64,000 nucleotides of DNA from Massilia varians (GCF_027923905.1 NZ_AP026966.1:5395001-5459000); one strand, 5' to 3'. Shown: positions 1 through 8,845, counted from the first letter of the stretch. A program made the numbers and translations. The notes: generated by a model from the letters alone, not told the origin.

Positions 1-589
1 GCGTGTGGCCGTCCCACAGCACGCTGGCCTCGGGCGTGGCGATCATCCAGCTGATTTTGCCCATGCGGGCCACGAAGTGTTCGGCCACCTGCGGCAGCAC
101 GTCGTGGCGCGGCTCGAACCAGGCGACGAAGCGCGGGTCGCCTGCTTCAGGCGGACGCTCGCGGAATCGGATGTAGGCATGCATGTCGTGCTCCTCGCGG
201 CGCACCGCCTTGACCATGCCGTGCAGGCGGCTGCCGTCCGGATCGGCGGGCGACTGCACGTCGTGCTCGCCACGCGTCCAGCGCCACAGCACGCGGTACA
301 GGAAAGCCCAGCGGTCCGGGGCGCGGAAGCACGCGGCGCGTCGCAGCATCTCCAGCAGCGATCGCGGCACGCGCGCGGCCGGCGGTCCTGGCGATTGCGC
401 TTCCTGCAATCGGGAGCCGCCATTATCGGCCGGCGCGGTCGCGGCCGGCGCACCCCAGAACAGGTCGCCGCCGTCCAACGTGCCCCAGTTGGCCGCCTCG
501 GGCGGCACGCCGGCCTTGAGCAGCGCGCGCGCCGCCTCGCGCCACTCGGCGAAATCGTGCACCGCCCCGGGCGTGGCGGCGGTGTTCAT
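1..589 (-). CDS. UdgX/DUF4130-type putative DNA repair protein, 3' end cut by window edge
   Basis: The first 196 codons are visible and the gene runs off the left edge. Residues about 75-194 match the DUF4130 (TIGR03915) type of domain, with the motifs VKAVRREEHDMHAYIRF (residues 126-142), FVAWFEPRHDVLPQVAEHF and KISWMIATPEASVLWDG. In proteobacteria this domain is commonly fused to a C-terminal UdgX uracil-DNA glycosylase domain; that part would lie outside the window, so the fusion is an inference. The ATG overlaps the stop of the upstream radical SAM gene by 4 bp (ATGA), which indicates translational coupling. The two genes are a known conserved pair of putative DNA repair proteins, and here they share a LexA-controlled promoter. 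Confidence 0.85.
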   Translation of the reverse strand, partial: MNTAATPGAVHDFAEWREAARALLKAGVPPEAANWGTLDGGDLFWGAPAATAPADNGGSRLQEAQSPGPPAARVPRSLLEMLRRAACFRAPDRWAFLYRVLWRWTRGEHDVQSPADPDGSRLHGMVKAVRREEHDMHAYIRFRERPPEAGDPRFVAWFEPRHDVLPQVAEHFVARMGKISWMIATPEASVLWDGHT

Positions 590-1815
590 GCCGCCTGCAG
601 TTCCGGCCACAGGTTCATCTGCTCGGGCGCGTCGGCCAGGTGGCGCCGGAGGATATGGGAACTGGCCGCGCCCTGCGCCGGCTTGTAGTCGGCCGTGACG
701 ATGAAGGGCGCCAGCTTCTTCATGCTGCAGCGCAGGCGCGACAGGTCTTCCCAGCGGATGCGGCGGATGCGGCGCAGTTCGACGATGCGCTTGGCGTTGC
801 GGATGCCGATGCCCGGCACGCGCGCGATCATGGTCTCGTCGGCGCGGTTCAGGTCGAGCGGGAAGTGCTCGCGGTTGGCGAGCGCCCAGCCCAGCTTGGG
901 ATCGACGTCGAGCGCCAGGTTGCCGGATTGGGGCATCAGTTCGCCCGCGGTGAAGCCGTAGCCGCGCAGCAGGAAATCGGCCTGGTATAGGCGGTGCTCG
1001 CGCAGCAGCGGCGGCGGCGCCAGCGGCACGCTCTTCGGGCTTTGCGGGATCGGGCTGAAGGCCGAGTAGTACACCCGCTTGAGCTTGTAGCTGCCGTAGA
1101 GGGTTTCGGCGGTGTTCAGGATGGTGTGGTCGTCGCTGGCGTCGGCGCCGACGATCATTTGCGTGCTCTGCCCGGCCGGCGCGAAGTTCGGCGCCTTCGG
1201 TTCTTCACGCTTTTCGTCGAGCTTGCGGCGGATCGAGCCCATCGCCAGCTTGATGGTGTGAACGTTTTTCTCGGGCGCCAGGCGGGTCACGCTGTCGTGG
1301 GTCGGCAGCTCGATATTCACCGACAGGCGATCGGCCCAGCGGCCCGCCTCTTCGATCAGCAGCGGGTCGGCGTCGGGAATGGTCTTGAGGTGGATGTAGC
1401 CGCGGAACTTGTGCACCTGACGCAGCTGGCGCGCCACGGCCACCAGCTGTTCCATCGTGTAGTCGGCCGACTGGATGATGCCCGAGCTCAGGAACAGGCC
1501 GTCGATGTAGTTGCGGACGTAGAAATCATGGGTGAGCTTGACCACCTCGTCCACCGAGAAGCGCGCGCGCGGCACGTTGGACGTGCGGCGGTTGATGCAG
1601 TACTGGCAGTCGTAGATGCAGAAGTTGGTAAGCAGGATCTTGAGCAGCGAGACACAGCGGCCGTCCGGCGTATAGCTGTGACAGATGCCCATGCCGGTGG
1701 TGGCGCCGAAGCCGTCCTTGTCCTCCGACGAACGCTTGGGCGCGCCACTGCTGGCGCAGGACGCATCGTATTTCGCGGCGTCGGCCAGGATTTCCAGTTT
1801 GTCGCTGAGTTCCAT
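586..1815 (-). CDS. Putative DNA modification/repair radical SAM protein
   Basis: A 409-residue protein of the TIGR03916 type. The radical SAM cluster motif CX3CX2C is at residues 66-73 (CIYDCQYC), so it should bind a 4Fe-4S cluster and S-adenosylmethionine. Near the C-terminus (about residues 329-350) there is a helix-hairpin-helix segment, RVPGIGIRNAKRIVELRR, typical of non-sequence-specific DNA binding. It is the first gene of a two-gene operon with the DUF4130/UdgX-type gene and has a perfect LexA box 14 bp before its ATG. The reaction of the family is not established; a role in damage repair is inferred from the partner, the HhH motif and the SOS box. Confidence 0.9.
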   Translation of the reverse strand: MELSDKLEILADAAKYDASCASSGAPKRSSEDKDGFGATTGMGICHSYTPDGRCVSLLKILLTNFCIYDCQYCINRRTSNVPRARFSVDEVVKLTHDFYVRNYIDGLFLSSGIIQSADYTMEQLVAVARQLRQVHKFRGYIHLKTIPDADPLLIEEAGRWADRLSVNIELPTHDSVTRLAPEKNVHTIKLAMGSIRRKLDEKREEPKAPNFAPAGQSTQMIVGADASDDHTILNTAETLYGSYKLKRVYYSAFSPIPQSPKSVPLAPPPLLREHRLYQADFLLRGYGFTAGELMPQSGNLALDVDPKLGWALANREHFPLDLNRADETMIARVPGIGIRNAKRIVELRRIRRIRWEDLSRLRCSMKKLAPFIVTADYKPAQGAASSHILRRHLADAPEQMNLWPELQAA

Positions 1816-1828
1816 CGCATGCCTTGAA

Positions 1829-1844
1829 CTGTATGGGCATACAG
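1829..1844 (-). promoter_or_regulatory. LexA box (SOS operator)
   Basis: CTGTATGGGCATACAG is a perfect palindrome in its arms and fits the LexA consensus CTGT-N8-ACAG. It ends 14 bp upstream of the ATG of the radical SAM gene, a position suited to repression. It predicts SOS induction of the two-gene repair operon. Confidence 0.85.
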
Positions 1845-1925
1845 TATACTATCGCGCGCGTATGCACAGGGCCGGTGGGCGCACCTGTACCGGCCCTCCG
1901 CCGGTTCAAAGGAGGGACAAGACGT

Positions 1926-2109
1926 AAAAAAACCCGGTCAACAGACTAATGCCGTTCAGTTAGCGTAAAAATGTAGGGTGGTCGGCTTCGCCGACCGCGC
2001 GTCCAAATCACCAATGCACTGTGGCAGAGCAAAATGGAGTTGAACGCGCGGCCGGGAAACCCGGCCACCCTACGCTTAACTGAACGGCATTACGGTCAAC
2101 AGACCGGGC
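1926..2109 (-). terminator. Rho-independent terminator of the M16 gene, split by a MITE
   Basis: Removing the 146-bp element and one copy of its 12-bp duplication restores, on the minus strand, the hairpin CCCGGTC-TGTT-GACCGGG followed by seven T (A-tract at 1926-1932). This is the natural terminator of the M16 peptidase gene ending at 2129. The insertion now separates one arm from the other and from the T-tract. Confidence 0.8.
1947..2092. mobile_element. 146-bp IS4-type MITE containing a REPIN, copy 1
   Basis: The ends are inverted repeats starting TAATGCCGTTCAGTTA, reading in from both sides. The flanks are a perfect 12-bp direct repeat CGGTCAACAGAC (1935-1946 and 2093-2104). The end sequence and the 12-bp duplication resemble the IS4 subgroup of IS4-family elements (ends close to TAATGCCGATCAGTTAAG, 11-13 bp duplications, from family knowledge). 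The element codes for nothing. Positions 1973-2073 inside it form a REPIN of the GTAGGGTGG family. A second copy lies at 53731-53876 with three base differences. This element fills most of the gene-free stretch 1816-2128. Confidence 0.85.
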
Positions 2110-2128
2110 TTTCCATTACAACATCAGA

Positions 2129-4945
2129 TCAACGAATCGGCTTGCCGTCCGCATCGACCACGGTCACCTCGCCCCAGCCGAGCGAGCGCACGCCGGCCTC
2201 GATCTTGCGCAGGTCGCCGATCACCATCCACACCGCTTCGTCCGGCTTGATGAACTTGCTCGAGGCCGCGGCCAGCTGCTCCGGCTTGAGCGCGCGCACG
2301 TTCGACGCGTAGCTGGTCCAGTAATCGTCGGCCAGGCTCAGGTTGACGGCGTCCAGCCCTGCCGCTTCGAGCGCGGCGAGGGTGGAGAAGCGGCCCGGCA
2401 GGCGCGAGGTCATGTTGCGCATGATGCTCTCGTATTCAAGGCCCACCAGCGGACGCTCGCCGGCCACGCCGCGCAGTTCCTTCTGGACCTCACGCATGGC
2501 TTCGACCGTCTTGTCGGTCTGCACCGGCGCGATGATGTAGAACGGACGCTGGCCGCGCACGTCCGGCAGGCGCGCCTGGGTGCCGTAGCTCCAGTGCTTG
2601 TCCAGGCGCAGGTTGCGGTTCAGGCGCGAGGTGGCGATGCCGCCGAAGTTGGTCATCACCGGCTCCATCGCCAGGTCTTCCGGCTGGCCGTTGGGCTGCG
2701 ACACGTGGGTCGCGACGATGGTCGACTGCGGCGCGTCCGGCTTGTCGATCAGGATCAGGCGCTTGCCGCGGGTCGGCGGCACGGTGGCCATCTGCTTGGC
2801 CGGGGCGCTGCCCTGCTGCCACTTGCCGAAGCTCGCTTCCAGCGCCGGCAGCAGCTTGTCCATGGTGGTATCGCCGGCCACGACGATGGTGGCGCTGCCC
2901 GGCTTGAACCAGGTGCCGTGCCATGCCATCAGGTCGTCGCGGCTCAAGCCCTGGACGCTGCCTTCGAAGCCGGAAGCCGGCTTGCCGTAGGCATGCTCAG
3001 GGCCATACAGCACCGCCGGGATCAGGCGCAGGGCCAGGCTGTTCGGCTGGGCCTTTTCCTGGCCGATGGCGGCGATGCGGCGGCTCTTCGACAGCGCGAA
3101 CTGGTCTTGCGGGAAGCTCGGGCTCAGCGCCGCCTCGGCCATCAGCTTGAGGGATGGCGCCAGGTTGGCGCTGGTGGCCTGCAGGCGCACCAGCGACTGG
3201 TCCTGGTTGGTAGCGGTGCCCAGGCGCGCGCCCAGGTTTTCCAGCGCGTCCGACAGCGCGAAGGCGTCACGCGATGTCGTGCCCTTGTCCAGCAGGTCGA
3301 GCGCCAGCGAGGCGGCGCCGGCCTTGGCCGCGGTGTCCGAGGCCGCGCCGGCGTCGACCGCCAGCGAGGCGGCGCCGGCCTTGGCCGCGGTGTCCGAGGC
3401 CGCGCCGGCGTCGACCGCCAGCGAGACGTTGACGATCGGGGCGGTGTGACGTTCGAGCAGCACGACCTTCAGGCCGTTCTTCAGCTGGGCGCGCTGCAGT
3501 GCCGGGAACTTCACGTCCGGCGCCTCGCCCAATGCGGGCAGCTGCTTGCGGTCCAGGGTCGACTTGGTGGCCGCCAGCTTGGCCGAGGGCCGCACGGTCA
3601 TGGTGTAGTGGTTGGCGCGCAGCCAGCGGTTGGCAGCGGCCTTGACGTCCGCCGGGGTGCTGGTGGCGAACAGCTCGAGGCGGTCGAGGTAGGCGTCCGG
3701 CTTGCCGCCGTAGGTCTGGCTCTCGGCCAGCACGTCGTTGCGGCCGCCCATGCCGCCCACGCGCTCCAGGCCGCGCGCGAAATCGGCCAGGTCGCGGGTC
3801 TTCACGCGCTTGAGTTCCGCGTCAAGCGGGCCCTTGTCGAGCAGCTCGGCCACCACGCGCTCCATCTCGCGTTCGACTTCCGCCGGATCGACGCCCGGCT
3901 TGACGGTGACGGACAGGTTGAACGTGCCGCCCAGTTCCGCATCGTTCACGTAGGCCGAGACGCCGGTCGCCATGCCCTTCTCGTACACCAGGCGCTTGTC
4001 CAGGCGCGCGTTCTTCGAGCCGGCCAGCACGCCGGCCAGCAGGTTCAGGCGCTGGGTGTCGGCGTCCTTCCACGAGGAGGTGTGCCAGCTGCGGTAGATG
4101 CGCACCTGCGGCACGTGGTCTTCCATCTCGTCGCGGATGTTGCGGTCCAGCTGGGGGATCCATTTTTCAAGGCGCGGCAGCGGCGGACCGGGCGGGATCG
4201 CGCCGAAGTACTTGTTCACCAGCTCATAGGCGCGTTCCGGGGTGATGTCGCCGGCCAGCGAGATCACCGCGTTGTTCGGGCCGTAATAGGTGCGGTACCA
4301 CTCCTTGATGTCGTCCAGCGAGGCGGCCTGCAGGTCTTCCATGTAGCCGATGGTCGACCACGAATACGGGTGCGAGTACGGGTACATCTTGCTTGATATT
4401 TCCATGCGCACGCGGCCATACGGCTGGTTCTCGCCCTGGCGCTTCTCGTTCTGCACCACGCCGCGCTCGCGCTCCAGCATCGCCTGCGAGATGTAGTTGC
4501 CCAGGAAGCCCATGCGGTCCGATTCCAGGAACAGGGTGCGCTCCAGCGCCGACACCGGCACGTCTTCGAAGAAGTTGGTGCGGTCGACGTTGGTGGTGCC
4601 GTTGCGGTTGTTCGCGCCCAGGTCGTCCATCGCCTCGCGGAAGCCGTGCGGGTAGTTCTCGGAACCGTTGAAGAAGAAGTGCTCGAACAGGTGGGCGAAG
4701 CCGGTCTTGCCGCGCTTCTCGTTGCGCGAACCGACGTGGTACCACATGTTCACGCCGACCACCGGCACGCTGTGGTCGGCGTGGACCAGCAGGGTCAGGC
4801 CGTTGGGCAACACGAATTTTTTATGGTCGATGCTGTAGGCCTTGCGGTCGAAGACGGTTTGCTTCGTAGCGGGTGCGGCGGCGTGGGAAGGCAGGGCTGC
4901 TGCGGCTGCGATACCGAGCAGGATGGGCAGTGCGAGTTTTTTCAT
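2129..4945 (-). CDS. M16 family zinc metallopeptidase (pitrilysin-like), secreted
   Basis: A 938-residue protein with a signal peptide (about residues 1-23, ending in SHAAA) and two M16 halves. The inverted zinc motif HLFEH is at residues 85-89 and the distal zinc Glu is in VVQNEKRQ (E167), so the N-terminal half should be catalytic. The C-terminal half (from about residue 510) lacks the motif, as is usual for the inactive half that closes the chamber. Expected role: periplasmic degradation of peptides. The start is the ATG at 4945, followed directly by a Lys-Lys signal peptide; the frame stays open much further upstream, but only as antisense-like low-complexity sequence. Odd: a 57-bp tandem duplication at 3304-3417 adds 19 residues to the C-terminal half. 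Confidence 0.92.
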   Translation of the reverse strand: MKKLALPILLGIAAAAALPSHAAAPATKQTVFDRKAYSIDHKKFVLPNGLTLLVHADHSVPVVGVNMWYHVGSRNEKRGKTGFAHLFEHFFFNGSENYPHGFREAMDDLGANNRNGTTNVDRTNFFEDVPVSALERTLFLESDRMGFLGNYISQAMLERERGVVQNEKRQGENQPYGRVRMEISSKMYPYSHPYSWSTIGYMEDLQAASLDDIKEWYRTYYGPNNAVISLAGDITPERAYELVNKYFGAIPPGPPLPRLEKWIPQLDRNIRDEMEDHVPQVRIYRSWHTSSWKDADTQRLNLLAGVLAGSKNARLDKRLVYEKGMATGVSAYVNDAELGGTFNLSVTVKPGVDPAEVEREMERVVAELLDKGPLDAELKRVKTRDLADFARGLERVGGMGGRNDVLAESQTYGGKPDAYLDRLELFATSTPADVKAAANRWLRANHYTMTVRPSAKLAATKSTLDRKQLPALGEAPDVKFPALQRAQLKNGLKVVLLERHTAPIVNVSLAVDAGAASDTAAKAGAASLAVDAGAASDTAAKAGAASLALDLLDKGTTSRDAFALSDALENLGARLGTATNQDQSLVRLQATSANLAPSLKLMAEAALSPSFPQDQFALSKSRRIAAIGQEKAQPNSLALRLIPAVLYGPEHAYGKPASGFEGSVQGLSRDDLMAWHGTWFKPGSATIVVAGDTTMDKLLPALEASFGKWQQGSAPAKQMATVPPTRGKRLILIDKPDAPQSTIVATHVSQPNGQPEDLAMEPVMTNFGGIATSRLNRNLRLDKHWSYGTQARLPDVRGQRPFYIIAPVQTDKTVEAMREVQKELRGVAGERPLVGLEYESIMRNMTSRLPGRFSTLAALEAAGLDAVNLSLADDYWTSYASNVRALKPEQLAAASSKFIKPDEAVWMVIGDLRKIEAGVRSLGWGEVTVVDADGKPIR
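3304..3417. repeat. 57-bp perfect tandem duplication inside the M16 gene
   Basis: Positions 3304-3360 and 3361-3417 are identical, and the first bases of a third unit follow. The peptide unit LAVDAGAASDTAAKAGAAS is therefore present twice in a row. The length is a multiple of three and keeps the frame. Family members normally have this strand-turn-helix segment of the C-terminal M16 domain once. Confidence 0.9.
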
Positions 4946-4998
4946 GGCGTCTCGTGGACAGTTGTTGTATGTATGCGTCCCGTCGAATCGCGCGCCGG

Positions 4999-5032
4999 TT
5001 GGACGCGCGGTCGGCAGAGCCGACCACCCTAC
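4999..5032. repeat. Single REP unit (GTAGGGTGG family)
   Basis: On the minus strand it begins GTAGGGTGGTCGGC, forms a TCGGC-TCT-GCCGA hairpin and ends CGCGCGTCCAA. It is the half-size version of the paired elements at 15648-15759 and 44069-44196, and lies between the Sel1-repeat gene and the M16 gene. Confidence 0.75.
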
Positions 5033-5064
5033 AGGAATCGCCGGGCTTGCGCCAGTGGGGAAAC

Positions 5065-6609
5065 TCAGGAAGAAGCCTGCGCCTGCGCCAGCAACTGCGG
5101 CTCCATGCGCGCCGCGATCTTCTTCAGATAGCCTGACGCGGCGGCGACGCCGGCGCCGCCCGCGCGCTGCAGCCAGGCATAGGCCTCGACCAGGTCGCGC
5201 TGCACGCCCTGCCCCGCCGAGTACATCACGCCAAGGTTGAACTGGGCGCGCGCATGGCCCTGGCGCGCCGCGCACAGGTACCAGAAATGCGCCGCTTCGT
5301 AGTCGCGCTCGATGCCCTTGCCGCAGTCGTGGCGCAGGCCCAGCTCGAACTGCGCCAGCGCGTGGCCCTGGTCGGCGGCCTTGTGAAACCAGTCGGTCGC
5401 TTCGCTTGGATCGGCGTGTTCGGCGCGGTCCAGCAGCACGCCCACCATGTACTGGGCCGGCGCGTAATCCTGGGCCGCCGCGCGGCGGTACCACTCCAGC
5501 GCCTGCGCCTCGTCGCGCGCCACGCCGATCCCGCCTTCGTAGCGCAGGCCGAGGTCGAACTGGGCGCGCAGGTGGCCCTGCTCGGCCGCCTTGCGGTACC
5601 AGTGCGCCGCCTGGGCGGGGTCCTGCGGCACGCCGCTGCCGGCATCGAACAGCTGGCCGAGATGGTACTGGGCCGAGGGCATGCCCTGCTCGGCGGCCTG
5701 GCGGTACCAGTGCGCGGCCTGGGTCCAATCGCGTTCGACGCCCTGCCCGTGCTCGTAGCGCACGCCGAGGTTGTCCTGGGCGCCGGCATGGCCTTGTTCG
5801 GCCGCGCGGCGGTACCAGTGCAGCGCCAGCGCTTCGTCGCGCGGCACGCCGTGGCCGCTGTCGTAGATGAGGGCGAGGTTGAACTGGGAACTGGCGTGGC
5901 CCTGGTTCCCGGCGCGGCCGTACCACTGGATCGCCAGCTCGCTGTCCTGCTCGACGTCCTGCCCCTTGTCGTAGCGCAGTCCGAGGTTGAACTGAGCCGG
6001 CGCGTAGCCCTGTTCGGCGGCCTTGCGGAACAAGTCGACGGCTTGCATGCCGCTGCTGCGCAGAGCGAGGCTGAACTGCGAGCGCGCATAGCCCTGTTCC
6101 GCCGCGCGCCGGTACCACTCGGTGGCCGCGTCCTGGTCCTGGGGCACGCCCTTGCCGGTCTCGTACATCATGCCGAGGTTGTGCTGGGCGCCGGGTTCGC
6201 CCTGGCTTGCTGCCTGGCTGAACCAGTGCAGGGCCTGCTGCACGTCGCTCGGCACGCCCTGCCCTTTCGCATACAGCCAGCCCAGGTTGTACTGCGCCGG
6301 CGCATAGCCCTGCTCGGCGGCGCGGCGGTACCAGTAGGCGGCCTGGCCATAGTCCTGGCCGACGCCCTGCCCCTTCTGGTACATGACGCCGAGGTTGTAC
6401 TGGGCCAGCTCGAGGTCGGCGCTGGCCGCCATGCGATACCAGGCGACCGCCAGTTCGTAGTTCTGCGGCACGCCCTGGCCGCTGGCGTACATGAAGCCCA
6501 GGCTGTGCTGGGCGCTCGGCACGCCGCGCTCGGCCATGCCCTTCACGCGCAGGAATTCCGCGGTGTGGCGACCTTCGATGTCGCCAGGCTGGGCAGGTAT
6601 GTCGAGCAT
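5065..6609 (-). CDS. Sel1-repeat (SLR/TPR-like) protein
   Basis: A 514-residue protein made almost entirely of about 13 Sel1-like repeats of 36 residues. Each carries the AQxNLGxxYxxGxGVxxD...A.xWYRxAAEQG pattern. The fifth repeat is shortened (SQFSLALRSSGMQAVDLF). No signal peptide or membrane segment is visible, so it is probably a cytoplasmic scaffold. It starts 9 bp after the end of the REC-PAS-GGDEF-EAL gene and is the last gene of that operon, which suggests it is a protein-interaction partner in the same c-di-GMP pathway. The product is not one with a known specific function. Confidence 0.85.
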   Translation of the reverse strand: MLDIPAQPGDIEGRHTAEFLRVKGMAERGVPSAQHSLGFMYASGQGVPQNYELAVAWYRMAASADLELAQYNLGVMYQKGQGVGQDYGQAAYWYRRAAEQGYAPAQYNLGWLYAKGQGVPSDVQQALHWFSQAASQGEPGAQHNLGMMYETGKGVPQDQDAATEWYRRAAEQGYARSQFSLALRSSGMQAVDLFRKAAEQGYAPAQFNLGLRYDKGQDVEQDSELAIQWYGRAGNQGHASSQFNLALIYDSGHGVPRDEALALHWYRRAAEQGHAGAQDNLGVRYEHGQGVERDWTQAAHWYRQAAEQGMPSAQYHLGQLFDAGSGVPQDPAQAAHWYRKAAEQGHLRAQFDLGLRYEGGIGVARDEAQALEWYRRAAAQDYAPAQYMVGVLLDRAEHADPSEATDWFHKAADQGHALAQFELGLRHDCGKGIERDYEAAHFWYLCAARQGHARAQFNLGVMYSAGQGVQRDLVEAYAWLQRAGGAGVAAASGYLKKIAARMEPQLLAQAQASS

Positions 6610-6618
6610 GGCGTCCGC

Positions 6619-8841
6619 TTACGCCTGCACTGCCCGCAGGCCGAACAGCGTCGGCTGGGTGCGCAGCGCCTTGATGAATTCGCCCAGCGGGATCGGGCGG
6701 TAGTACAGGTAGCCCTGCATGGTCATGCAGCCGTTGGCGCGCAGGTAGCGCGCCTGTTCCTCGGTCTCCACGCCTTCGGCGATCAGGTTCAGTCCCAGGC
6801 CCCGTGCGATCGAGATGATCGCCAGGATCACCGGATAGTGGCCGCCCTCTTCGTGGATCTCCTTGACGAAGGACTGGTCGATCTTGACCGTGTGGATCGG
6901 GAAGCGGTGCAGGTAGGACAGCGACGAGTAGCCGGTGCCGAAATCGTCGATCGCCACCGACACGCCGAGCTGGCACAGTTTGTTCAGCTGCTCGATCGCG
7001 TACTGCGGGTTGCGGATGCAGATGTTCTCGGTGATCTCGACTTCGATCTGGCCGGGCTGGATGCCGTAGCGCACCAGCGCGTTGCGCATCTTTTCGAAGA
7101 AGTCGCCGCGGTCCAGGTATTGCGGCGACAGGTTGAGCGACAGGCGCACGTGGTCGGTGCCCGAGGCATTCCACTGCAGCATGTCGCGGCACAGCGCGCC
7201 GATCATCCAGTCCGAGATCGGCAGCATCAGGCCGTTCTCTTCCGCGAAGGGCAGGAACTCGCCGGCCGACAGGAGGCCCCGGGTCGGGTGGTTCCAGCGC
7301 ATCAGCGCCTCGGCGCCGACGATGCGGCCGGTGAGCGCGTCGATCTGCGGCTGGTAGTACATCTCCAGCTCGTCCTGCTCGAGCGCGCGGCGCAGCGCCT
7401 GCTCGAGGGCGATCTTCTGGTGCGAGATGTCCAGCATCGAGGTGTGGTAGAAGCTGTGCCCGTTCTTGCCCTGGGCCTTGATCTGGTACATGGCGATGTC
7501 GGCATGGCGCAGCAGCTCGTCGATCGATTCGCCGTCGGTCGGGTAGATCGCGATGCCGATCGAGGCCGAGATGTGCACTTCGTGGCCGTCCAGGTCGAAG
7601 GGCTCCTGCAGGGTCTCGAGGAACTTGTCGGCGACCATGCGCGCGTCGTCGCGGTCGCGCAGTTCCGGCAGCACGATGGTGAATTCGTCGCCGCCCTGGC
7701 GCGCCAGCGTGTCGCCCTTGCGCAGGCAGCCCTTCAGGCGGGTGGCGGCCTGCTGCAGCAGTTCGTCGCCCTTCACGTGGCCGAGCGTGTCGTTGACCAG
7801 CTTGAAGCGGTCCAGGTCGATGAACATCACCGCCAGCTCGGTCTTCTTGCGCTTGGCCTGGATCACGGCCAGTCCGAGGCGGTCCTTGAACAGGATGCGG
7901 TTCGGCAGGTCGGTCAGGATGTCGTGGTAGGCCTGGTAGGAGATGACCTCTTCCGCGCGCTTGCGGTCGGTGATGTCGCGCGCCACGCCGTAGGTGCCGA
8001 AGAACTCGAGCTTCTTCACTTCCTGGTCGGGCACGTGCATGCCGATCGCGTTGAGCGAAATCGTCATCAGGGTGGTGTTGAAGGTGCGGTCCAGGCCGTT
8101 GCCGCCGCTGTTGCGGCATTTCAGGCGCAGCTCGACGTTGCGCGAGGCGCGTTCGTCGACGCGGCGCTCGTTGAAGACGTAGCGCGCGCGCTCCAGGTCT
8201 TCCTCGTGCACCAGCACCGAGTAATGCTTGCCGAGCAGCTCGTCGCGCGAGTAACCCAGCAGCTGGTAGGCGCGGTCGTTCACGAAAGTGAAGCGGCCTT
8301 CGTGGTTCAGCGTGTAGATGATGTCCGGCGAGGAGTCCACCAGGTAGCGGTACATCTTCTCGGAGTTTTCCAGCTGGGTGGCCATGCGCTCGTTCTCGAG
8401 CGCCAGGCGGCGGCCCTTGAGGGCGTTGACCACCGTGGCCAGCAGTTCTTCCCTGGCATAGGGCTTGCGCAGGTAGTCGTAGGCGCCGCGCTTGAGCGCG
8501 CCGATCGCCGCATCGATGCCGACCTCGCCGCTCATCACGATCACGTCGGCGTCGATGCCCCGCTCGTTGATGAAGTCCATGATCTCGTGGCCGCCGATGT
8601 CCGGCAGGCGCAGGTCGAGCAGGACCAGGTCGAAGCGCAGGCGCGACAAATGGGCCAGGGCTTCGCTGCCCGAGGATGCGGTGGTGAGCTGGTAGCCGCG
8701 GCCCTTCAGCAGCTCGTACAGCGAGGACAGCAGGCGCGGCTCGTCGTCGACCAGCAGCAGGCGTGGCTGGCTGTCGGTCTCGAGCGTCGGGGAATACGGA
8801 GCCGGTTCGCCGGAAAACATGGCGTGATGCGCGTTGATCAT
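6619..8841 (-). CDS. Response regulator with PAS, GGDEF and EAL domains (c-di-GMP turnover)
   Basis: A 740-residue protein. The receiver domain (about 26-145) has the acidic pair D32-D33, the phosphoacceptor D76 in LVLLDLRLP and the KP motif. A PAS domain follows at about 155-290. The GGDEF domain (about 300-470) has an intact GGDEF signature in ARQGGDEFTIVLP. The EAL domain (about 480-735) has EALMRW, IDDFGTGYSS, KIDQSF and AEGVETEEQA, so both activities may be present. The ATG lies 4 bp after the stop of the HDOD histidine kinase gene, which suggests that kinase as partner. A second ATG at 8820 is possible. The role is phosphorylation-dependent control of c-di-GMP. Confidence 0.9.
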   Translation of the reverse strand: MINAHHAMFSGEPAPYSPTLETDSQPRLLLVDDEPRLLSSLYELLKGRGYQLTTASSGSEALAHLSRLRFDLVLLDLRLPDIGGHEIMDFINERGIDADVIVMSGEVGIDAAIGALKRGAYDYLRKPYAREELLATVVNALKGRRLALENERMATQLENSEKMYRYLVDSSPDIIYTLNHEGRFTFVNDRAYQLLGYSRDELLGKHYSVLVHEEDLERARYVFNERRVDERASRNVELRLKCRNSGGNGLDRTFNTTLMTISLNAIGMHVPDQEVKKLEFFGTYGVARDITDRKRAEEVISYQAYHDILTDLPNRILFKDRLGLAVIQAKRKKTELAVMFIDLDRFKLVNDTLGHVKGDELLQQAATRLKGCLRKGDTLARQGGDEFTIVLPELRDRDDARMVADKFLETLQEPFDLDGHEVHISASIGIAIYPTDGESIDELLRHADIAMYQIKAQGKNGHSFYHTSMLDISHQKIALEQALRRALEQDELEMYYQPQIDALTGRIVGAEALMRWNHPTRGLLSAGEFLPFAEENGLMLPISDWMIGALCRDMLQWNASGTDHVRLSLNLSPQYLDRGDFFEKMRNALVRYGIQPGQIEVEITENICIRNPQYAIEQLNKLCQLGVSVAIDDFGTGYSSLSYLHRFPIHTVKIDQSFVKEIHEEGGHYPVILAIISIARGLGLNLIAEGVETEEQARYLRANGCMTMQGYLYYRPIPLGEFIKALRTQPTLFGLRAVQA

Positions 8842-8845
8842 GATC

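Noticed and set aside
5065..6609. Regular repeats that could be mistaken for a CRISPR array
   Set aside because: The period of about 108 bp is that of 36-residue Sel1 units in frame; the repeats are not identical and there are no unique spacers. The same reasoning applies to the 180-bp repeats at 61298-61999.
2129..8119. One uninterrupted minus-strand frame of about 2000 codons that seems to fuse a repeat region to the M16 peptidase
   Set aside because: Upstream of 4945 the frame is an out-of-frame reading of the Sel1 and GGDEF-EAL genes. The M16 signal peptide starts at 4945. Long open frames like this are usual in GC-rich DNA.
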